Below, piece after piece: positions 17,957-22,801 of a stretch of 22,801 nucleotides of DNA. Position numbers and translations under genes: made by a program. Source of the DNA: a virus. Position 1 is the first letter of the stretch, and the number at the start of each line of letters is the position of its first letter. The notes under the pieces were generated by a model. It did not search any database, was not told the DNA's origin, and worked only from the letters and a program-made list of their open reading frames with translations. The DNA is taken from positions 13,119 to 35,919 of the IMG/VR virus record IMGVR_UViG_3300030060_005340; one strand, written 5' to 3'.

Positions 17957-18621
17957 TGCAAGAACATATTAAACATCTAGACTTGATTCTCAACGCCCCA
18001 AAAGAGGTGTCGGTTTCATATACGATGTCAATTCTTGCATCTAGAGCATTGTCTAGACTCGATGAGGAAGCCAAAAAACCTCAACCAGAGAAAAAAGAAC
18101 AGTCTCCAGAACTAAAGGCGGCGGAGGCAGATAAGGCTGAAGCCGAGGCTAAGAAGGCTGATGCTGAAGCCAACGCCTCTGATCCAACCCTTGATCCAGA
18201 CTTTCAAAAAGAGTTTTACCTCACATCCTTTGAACACAAAGGTAGAAAAATTGTTCTAAAGAAGGTTGGAATGGGGGCATCTGCCCCGGTCTCTGCTTAC
18301 GTTGATGGTAAAAGAAAAGAATTGTTCTTGACACAAAAACAAGCAGAGAGAGAAATCAAGAGACTAATTGATCTTGACATGGTTAGCGAATCGGTCGTTG
18401 ACACAATCAGGTCATTTGGATTACAGGGTGGTATCATCAAACACGATGATGGCACAGAAACTAAATTAGACTTTGATACTGCATCTTCAATCCTTGAAAT
18501 GTATGATCATCTAAATAATAAGCATAAAGAAGCCTTTGAAAGTAATTTGAAAACATCGCATGAAGATGCGATTCAAATGATTGGCTTTTTTCAAGAAAGA
18601 CTCAAAAGGGATCTAGTATGA
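17956..18621 (+). CDS. Head-region protein of unknown function (221 aa), in the gene 67 position
   Basis: The gene starts within the gp20 stop (TAATG) and ends in an ATGA overlap with the next one. Residues 36-75 are a charged Glu/Lys/Ala-rich stretch, probably helical and extended. It is followed by a compact part: FYLTSFEHKGRKIVLKKVGM, then APVSAYVDGKRKELFLT with a helix QKQAEREIKRLIDLDM. The C-terminal half is helical. There is no signal peptide, membrane segment or catalytic motif. In T4 this slot holds gene 67 (80 aa, prohead core), but this protein is nearly three times longer and I see no clear similarity. LDEE at residues 35-38 would fit cleavage by gp21. A prohead core or portal-associated role is inferred from position. 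Confidence 0.6.
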   Translation: MQEHIKHLDLILNAPKEVSVSYTMSILASRALSRLDEEAKKPQPEKKEQSPELKAAEADKAEAEAKKADAEANASDPTLDPDFQKEFYLTSFEHKGRKIVLKKVGMGASAPVSAYVDGKRKELFLTQKQAEREIKRLIDLDMVSESVVDTIRSFGLQGGIIKHDDGTETKLDFDTASSILEMYDHLNNKHKEAFESNLKTSHEDAIQMIGFFQERLKRDLV

Positions 18622-18998
18622 GTGCCAACACAGTTATTGACGCAATCGTAAATAAACAATACAACGCCGCAGAAGAGGCACTTACTGATCTCCTAAAGGG
18701 TAAGGTTTCTAACGCTCTCACCGGGCGTAAAGAAGAGGTCGCCAAACTCTTCGGGACAAAACTCGGTGAGGAAAAGACCGATACTGAGTATGAAAAGTTC
18801 TTCGCAAAAGCAATGAAAAAGTTTGGCATCTCGTCCCCGTCAGAACTAAAAGATGAGGACAAGAAGAAAGAGTTCTTTGATTATGTTGACAAGAACTACA
18901 AGTCTGACGTTGAGAAGGCGACTGGAAAAGACGATCCCGACGCAGATGACGACGAAAAGGTCGCACGCGAAAAGGCTGATAAGAAGGATAAAAAGTAA
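18618..18998 (+). CDS. Putative prohead core protein (126 aa), gp67/gp68-like
   Basis: Small, very charged protein. The start (TVIDAIVNKQYNAAEEALTD, then LLKGKVSNAL and RKEEVAKLFG) resembles the short helical N-terminal module of prohead core proteins in T4-like phages. The part SPSELKDEDKKKEFFDYVDK is a second helical segment. The last 30 residues are almost only Lys, Asp, Glu and Ala, as in T4 core proteins. LGEE (49-52) fits the gp21 cleavage consensus L-x-E. ATGA overlap with the preceding gene and TAATG overlap with gp21. In T4, genes 67 and 68 lie here and shape the scaffold core. The assignment rests on position, composition and the N-terminal pattern. Confidence 0.6.
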   Translation: MSANTVIDAIVNKQYNAAEEALTDLLKGKVSNALTGRKEEVAKLFGTKLGEEKTDTEYEKFFAKAMKKFGISSPSELKDEDKKKEFFDYVDKNYKSDVEKATGKDDPDADDDEKVAREKADKKDKK

Positions 18999-19651
18999 TG
19001 TTACTGATCACTGAACATACTGAAGATGTGAAACTAATCACCGAGGAAGTCAACGGTGAAAAGGTATATCATATTGATGGTATCTTCATGCAGGCAGAAC
19101 AAAAGAACCGCAATGGTCGGGTCTACCCATCCAAGATCCTCATGGATGAGGTCAAGAGATACAACAAAGAATATGTGAAATCAAGTCGAGCAATGGGAGA
19201 ACTCGGTCACCCCGATGGTCCACAGTTGAACCTTGAACGTGTTTCACACTTGATTAAAGAATTAAGAATCGATGGCAACGATGTATACGGAAAGGCAAAG
19301 ATTCTTGACACTCCCTACGGTAAGATCGTAAAGAGCCTTATCGGTGAAGGTGTTAAGATCGGCGTATCATCAAGAGGCATGGGTTCACTAAAGCAAAAAG
19401 ATGGTATCAACGAAGTGCAAGATGATTTTAGTCTCGCAGCCGTTGATATTGTCGCCGATCCTTCTGCTCCTAGTGCATTTGTCGAGGGCATTATGGAAGG
19501 TAAAGAGTGGGTGTGGGAAAATGGTATTCTCACCTCTAAAACCATTGATACTTACAAGAAGCATATTAAAACCGCTTGTAAGTCAGATTTAGAGGAAGCA
19601 AAGTTAGTCGCTTTCGCGGATTTCCTCTCAAAAATCATCAGAGATAAATAA
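18998..19651 (+). CDS. 21: Prohead core protease gp21
   Basis: The protein is 217 aa (T4 gp21 is 212). It aligns with T4 gp21 over its length: GIFMQAEQKNRNGRVYP (28-44) against GIFLQAEVVNRNKRLYP, MGELGHPDGP (66-75) against LGELNHPP, IGVSSRGMGSL (121-131) against PGVSSRGLGSL. His71 and Ser124 or Ser125 are the catalytic His and Ser of this serine protease family (MEROPS S80); an Asp in AAVDIVADPSAP (148-159) matches the T4 region VGVDAVWGPSAP. After prohead assembly it cleaves scaffold, core and capsid proteins at L/I-x-E sites and then itself. The start is in a TAATG overlap with the preceding gene. Confidence 0.95.
   Translation: MLLITEHTEDVKLITEEVNGEKVYHIDGIFMQAEQKNRNGRVYPSKILMDEVKRYNKEYVKSSRAMGELGHPDGPQLNLERVSHLIKELRIDGNDVYGKAKILDTPYGKIVKSLIGEGVKIGVSSRGMGSLKQKDGINEVQDDFSLAAVDIVADPSAPSAFVEGIMEGKEWVWENGILTSKTIDTYKKHIKTACKSDLEEAKLVAFADFLSKIIRDK
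19643..19650 (+). promoter_or_regulatory. Candidate T4-type late promoter ahead of gp22-gp23 (GATAAATA)
   Basis: GATAAATA matches the T4 late -10 element TATAAATA in seven of eight bases. It overlaps the last codons and stop of gp21 (gat aaa taa). By analogy with T4 late promoters, transcription would start near 19656, just ahead of the AAGGAG (19661-19666) of gp22 with ATG at 19673, so the geometry works. Extra transcription of scaffold and capsid genes would make sense because both are needed in many copies. The motif is seen; its activity is inferred. Confidence 0.45.
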
Positions 19652-19672
19652 GAAGACCATAAGGAGAGTAAA

Positions 19673-20749
19673 ATGAGTCTCAACAACGCTCTAGAAACTG
19701 CGAAGGAAATCCTCGAACAAGCATCGCTTGACGAAGGAATGCACGATAAGAAAAAGAAGAAGGCTGAAGGTGAGTCTGGCGAGGAAGTCGCTAAGGCTGC
19801 TGGTCTTGAAGGTGGACCCAAGTCTGCTGATGGTGAGGAGCCAGAAATTCCTGAACCAACTGATGCCTCCATCAAAGATAAGGCTAAGATGAAACCCTCC
19901 GCTGCAACCGGCGATGCCGATGCCGAAGAGGAAGAGTACGAGTACGAGATGGAAGACGAGATGGAAGAGGAAGAAGAGGAAATGAAGCCCAAGAAGAAGG
20001 TCTCTATGAAAGAGCAACTTGGAAGCCTTTTCTCCGATGAAGACCTTTCCGAAGAATTCAGAAACAAGGCAGAGACTGTCTTTGAGGCAGCAGTCAATCT
20101 TCGAATTGACGAGGTGCGTTCTGAACTCAACGAAGAGTTTGACGGTAAACTCGAAGAAGCCAAGACTGAAATGGCTGACAAACTTGATCAGTACCTCTCC
20201 TACGTTGTTGAAAACTGGATGAAGGAAAACGAAGTCGCCATCGAGGCTGGCATCAAGACTGATGTAACCGAGTCCTTTATGGCTGGTCTTAAGGATCTCT
20301 TCGAGACCCATTATGTCACCATGCCTGATGAATCTTATGATCTCATCGAAGGACTCAACAACAAGATTGATAGTCTCGAAAATAAACTCAACGAGTCCAC
20401 TGAAAAGAACCTTCAACTCTCCGAAGGTCTTGTCAAGGCTCAGTGTGAAGCACTCTACGAAGCAGCCGCAAAGGATCTTACTCAGTCAGATGAGACCAAG
20501 TTCCGTGGTTTGGTCGAGTCACTCGACTTTGATAACGTAGAAGACTTCAACGACAAACTCTCAACTCTCAAAGAAAACTTCTTTGATGGTGAAGAAACTG
20601 TGACATCCCCTCTTGTTGAGGAGATTGCAACTTCAGAAGAAGATGCACTTAAAGAAGAATCGAATGATATGTCACCGCAAATGTCCGCCTATTCTCAGGC
20701 TCTATCTCGGTCGGCAGTAATTCATAAAGCGACTTCGCTTAAGGACTAA
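19673..20749 (+). CDS. 22: Prohead scaffold protein gp22
   Basis: The protein is 358 aa (T4 gp22 is 269). The part LFSDEDLSEEFRNKAETVFE (119-138) and then AAVNLRIDEV, the segment YLSYVVENWMKENEVAIEAG (174-193), and the ending MSPQMSAYSQALSRSA (333-348) are typical of gp22 in T4-like phages. It forms the inner core on which gp23 assembles and is later degraded by gp21. The N-terminal third is unusual: a lysine run (26-30) and a run of acidic residues (81-103) with few other amino acids, encoded by a repeating GAGATGGAAGA unit (19946-19956 and 19958-19968). A coiled coil is likely near 225-255. Several L-x-E-E sites occur, including ALKEE at 325-329. Start set by AAGGAG at 19661-19666. Confidence 0.93.
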   Translation: MSLNNALETAKEILEQASLDEGMHDKKKKKAEGESGEEVAKAAGLEGGPKSADGEEPEIPEPTDASIKDKAKMKPSAATGDADAEEEEYEYEMEDEMEEEEEEMKPKKKVSMKEQLGSLFSDEDLSEEFRNKAETVFEAAVNLRIDEVRSELNEEFDGKLEEAKTEMADKLDQYLSYVVENWMKENEVAIEAGIKTDVTESFMAGLKDLFETHYVTMPDESYDLIEGLNNKIDSLENKLNESTEKNLQLSEGLVKAQCEALYEAAAKDLTQSDETKFRGLVESLDFDNVEDFNDKLSTLKENFFDGEETVTSPLVEEIATSEEDALKEESNDMSPQMSAYSQALSRSAVIHKATSLKD

Positions 20750-20771
20750 GACAAAGGAAAGGAACCCTAAA

Positions 20772-22217
20772 ATGTCTGATAACCTACTCGTAGAAAACCT
20801 ACGAACCAAGTGGCAGCCGGTCCTAGAACACGCCGACATGCCAGAAATTAAGGATGAGTATCGCAAGAACATCACTGCGATCATGCTTGAAAACCAAGAA
20901 AAGGCTCTTAAAGAAGAGACCATTTCGGGTGTTGATGCTCTACAGGCGGACGGTGTTGGAACTGTTCGTGGCTTCGACCCCGTTCTCATCTCACTCGTTC
21001 GTCGTGCGATGCCCAACCTGATTGCATACGATGTCTGTGGTGTCCAGCCCATGTCTGGTCCCACTGGACTTATCTTCGCAATGCGATCCAAGTTCACCTC
21101 AAGCACCGGTGCAGAGGCTCTCTTCAACGAAGCCCCAACCGAATACTCAGCAACTGCTGGACGAGGTGGTCAAACTACTGGTCGTGGCTTCCCAATCAAC
21201 GGTGGAACTGGTGACCCTCTGGGTGCGTTCAGTGCTACTCTGGCTGACTCACCACTTCCCGGTGCTGGTACTGACGGTCCTACTCAGGGCGGTGCAACCT
21301 TCTCTGTCGCTGGCTCACCCGCAAGTGATTTTGAGAATGGTACTTTCACCACTTTCAACGAAATGGCGTTCTCCATCGACCGTACTTCTGTCGTTGCGAA
21401 GACTCGTGCGTTGAAGGCTGAGTACACCTCAGAACTCGCTCAGGATCTCAAGGCTGTTCACGGTCTTGACGCAGAGACTGAACTTGCCAACATCCTCTCG
21501 GCTGAAATTCTTGCTGAAATCAACCGTGAAGTGATTCGCTCGATCTATGTCGGTGCGAAACTTGGAGCACAGCAGCCTGATCTTTCATTCAAGGCTACTT
21601 CTCTTACTGGTTCGTTCGGTGGAGCAGCGGGTATCGGTGGCATCTACAGTGTTGATGCTGACTCCGATGGTCGTTGGAGTGCTGAGAAGTTCCGTGGTCT
21701 CATGTTCCAAATCGAGCGTGAAGCCAACCAGATCGCTAAGGAAACTCGTCGCGGTAAGGGTAACTTCATCATCACCACTTCCGATGTCGCTTCGGCACTC
21801 GCCATGTCTGGCTTCCTCAACCTCACCCCTGCCCCAAGTGGCACTCTCGAAGTTGATGATGCTGGCAACACCTTTGCCGGTACTCTGAACGGTAAGATCA
21901 AGGTTTACATTGATCCTTACTCCGTCAGTGGTCGTGACTATGTGGTCGTTGGTTATAGAGGCTCTAGCCCCTATGACGCTGGTATGTTCTACTGCCCATA
22001 CGTCCCGCTCCAAATGGTGCGTGCTATTGGTGAGAGCGACTTCCAGCCGAAGATTGGCTTCAAGACCCGTTACGGTCTTGTCAACAACCCGTTCGTTGCC
22101 GATGGTGCAGCAAACGCAGCCGATCCTCACCACGCAGACGCAGAGCGGGCTAACCAATACTACAGAATCTTCCGTGTCGTTGATCTTCACGGCTCTGATG
22201 TGACTGCCGCATCCTGA
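20772..22217 (+). CDS. 23: Major capsid protein gp23
   Basis: The protein is 481 aa (T4 gp23 is 521). It shows the gp23 hallmark LVRRAMPNLIAYDVCGVQPM (75-94) followed by SGPTGLIFAMRSKF (95-108). AFSIDRTSVVAKTRALKAEY with ELAQDLKAVHGLDAE downstream is equally typical. Hexamers of it build the head shell. A propeptide is expected to be removed by gp21; ALKEE (45-49) fits the L-x-E rule, giving a mature start at Glu49. The start follows AAAGGAAAGGAA (20753-20764). Codon choice is strongly biased (16 of 18 lysines AAG by hand count), fitting very high expression. A strong terminator follows 38 bases downstream. Confidence 0.98.
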   Translation: MSDNLLVENLRTKWQPVLEHADMPEIKDEYRKNITAIMLENQEKALKEETISGVDALQADGVGTVRGFDPVLISLVRRAMPNLIAYDVCGVQPMSGPTGLIFAMRSKFTSSTGAEALFNEAPTEYSATAGRGGQTTGRGFPINGGTGDPLGAFSATLADSPLPGAGTDGPTQGGATFSVAGSPASDFENGTFTTFNEMAFSIDRTSVVAKTRALKAEYTSELAQDLKAVHGLDAETELANILSAEILAEINREVIRSIYVGAKLGAQQPDLSFKATSLTGSFGGAAGIGGIYSVDADSDGRWSAEKFRGLMFQIEREANQIAKETRRGKGNFIITTSDVASALAMSGFLNLTPAPSGTLEVDDAGNTFAGTLNGKIKVYIDPYSVSGRDYVVVGYRGSSPYDAGMFYCPYVPLQMVRAIGESDFQPKIGFKTRYGLVNNPFVADGAANAADPHHADAERANQYYRIFRVVDLHGSDVTAAS

Positions 22218-22255
22218 TTCTGACAACTAAAGAATTGTTTATTCCTTAGGACTGA

Positions 22256-22286
22256 GGCAAGGGGGCGAAAGCCCCCTTGTCTTTTT
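22256..22286 (+). terminator. Rho-independent terminator after gp23
   Basis: CAAGGGGGC (22258-22266) pairs perfectly with GCCCCCTTG (22271-22279) around a GAAA tetraloop, extendable by a G-T and a G-C pair at the base. A T-rich tail follows (TTTTT at 22282-22286). No A-tract precedes it, so it works in the + direction only. It closes the head gene unit and separates gp23 from the next gene. Confidence 0.93.
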
Positions 22287-22314
22287 CATACCTACATACT
22301 GATGGAGAAACTAC

Positions 22315-22801
22315 ATGAGTCAGTTTGATGCCAACCCCGGAAAAGGTGATCCCTCTTTTTCAAGAGGTGGTGATACCACTTTTTCAAAAGGTGATGCCGC
22401 CAGTCCACTTATCATTAATCCGTCAATCTCTGTTCTTCCGGGTGGTATTCTTACAACTTTTCAACTTGGTGTAAAAGAGTCTTTAAGCCCCATTATCACA
22501 GTTGGTGACAGTCCTGATGGTGGAACATTCAAACCAGACATAATTCGAATTGACCCATCAAACATTAACAGTGGTCGTGGCGACACACCACAAATAGGTG
22601 TAGATGCAGGTGGATCAAACCGACCAGAAGTTCCTATACTAACTGGCGGCATACCAAGCGGTCGTGCAGTAGACCCTACTATAATCGTTGATCGTCCCGG
22701 TTCAATTGATATTGGGGACTTCCGAAATCCAATTGCTGACGATGATGTTATTATTATTGATGATGGTGGTGATGGTGATAGACCTCCAGTTGATAATGAT
22801 G
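22315..22801 (+). CDS. Unrecognised Asp/Gly/Pro-rich protein (3' partial, at least 162 aa)
   Basis: The frame is open from ATG 22315 to the window edge, with GGAG at 22303-22306 as ribosome binding site. It opens MSQFDANPGKGD and has a near-tandem repeat GDPSFSRG / GDTTFSKG from a 24-base DNA repeat (22345-22392). It then continues with many Gly, Asp, Pro and Ile residues (VLPGGILTTFQLG, DPTIIVDRPGSIDIGD) and turns acidic near the edge (DDDVIIIDDGGDGD). No signal peptide or known motif is visible. Lying directly after gp23 it could be a capsid decoration or other virion protein, but nothing in the visible part proves this. T4 has gene 24 in this place; this protein is not gp24-like. Confidence 0.65.
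   Translation, partial: MSQFDANPGKGDPSFSRGGDTTFSKGDAASPLIINPSISVLPGGILTTFQLGVKESLSPIITVGDSPDGGTFKPDIIRIDPSNINSGRGDTPQIGVDAGGSNRPEVPILTGGIPSGRAVDPTIIVDRPGSIDIGDFRNPIADDDVIIIDDGGDGDRPPVDND
22345..22392 (+). repeat. Two-copy 24-base direct repeat in the gene after gp23
   Basis: Copies 22345-22368 and 22369-22392 are adjacent and differ at three of 24 positions. Each encodes an octapeptide, GDPSFSRG and GDTTFSKG, and the reading frame is kept. A partial third unit (AAAAGGT then GAT) flanks them on both sides. It looks like a recent in-frame duplication in a low-complexity N-terminus. Confidence 0.8.

Noticed and set aside
19552-20181. 209-codon serine-rich open frame on the minus strand
   Set aside because: It is the complement of the acidic gp22 coding region; serine runs mirror GAA/GAG codons. 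No ribosome binding site or known motif.
21585-22226. 213-codon minus-strand open frame opposite gp23
   Set aside because: gp23 is certain and its codon bias opens the complementary frame; the product resembles no family.
1-22801. tRNA genes, CRISPR arrays, insertion sequences, integrase or defence genes
   Set aside because: None seen by eye; the window is almost fully occupied by virion and packaging genes on one strand and has no gap longer than about 100 bases.

Overview
The window is one contiguous piece of the virion-structure module of a T4-like contractile-tailed phage (Caudoviricetes, myovirus morphology). All genes lie on the + strand with almost no intergenic space. Ten products can be matched to T4 proteins from their sequence, and they follow the T4 order exactly: gp13, gp14, gp15, gp16, gp17, gp18, gp19, gp20, two small genes, gp21, gp22, gp23. 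The large DUF4815-type protein at the left edge resembles the virion structural proteins of marine T4-like phages such as cyanophages. The sequence does not identify the host: there are no photosynthesis or other host-derived metabolic genes, no tRNA genes and no integrase.

Left part (1-8575), baseplate and fibre region. A giant protein (at least 1843 residues, 5' end outside the window) starts in a DUF4815-like structural domain. It ends in a phage tail-collar domain with a glycine-rich tip, so it is probably a baseplate-attached fibre or receptor-binding protein. Two beta-rich structural proteins without clear T4 counterparts follow (655 and 350 aa). They occupy the place where T4 carries gene 12 and wac (fibritin).

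Middle part (8667-17956), neck, DNA packaging and tail. These genes are gp13 and gp14 (neck), gp15 (tail terminator), gp16 and gp17 (small and large terminase, the latter with intact ATPase and nuclease residues), gp18 (sheath, enlarged to 836 aa), gp19 (tube) and gp20 (portal). Stop and start codons overlap from gp13 through gp17 and from gp20 through gp21, which suggests translational coupling.

Right part (17956-22217), head assembly. Two genes of 221 and 126 aa replace T4 genes 67 and 68. They are followed by the prohead protease gp21, the scaffold gp22 and the major capsid protein gp23. L-x-E-E motifs that fit the gp21 cleavage consensus occur in both small proteins, in gp22 and in gp23. 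A strong rho-independent terminator closes the gp23 unit. Beyond it an unrecognised Asp/Gly/Pro-rich gene starts and runs off the right edge.

Regulatory candidates are a T4-late-type GATAAATA overlapping the gp21 stop just ahead of gp22-gp23, and a stem-loop that would mask the gp13 ribosome binding site. I found no defence system, mobile element, CRISPR array or RNA gene. The less described content is the accessory structural material: the DUF4815-collar fusion, the sheath insertion, the replacement of 67/68 and the partial gene after gp23.
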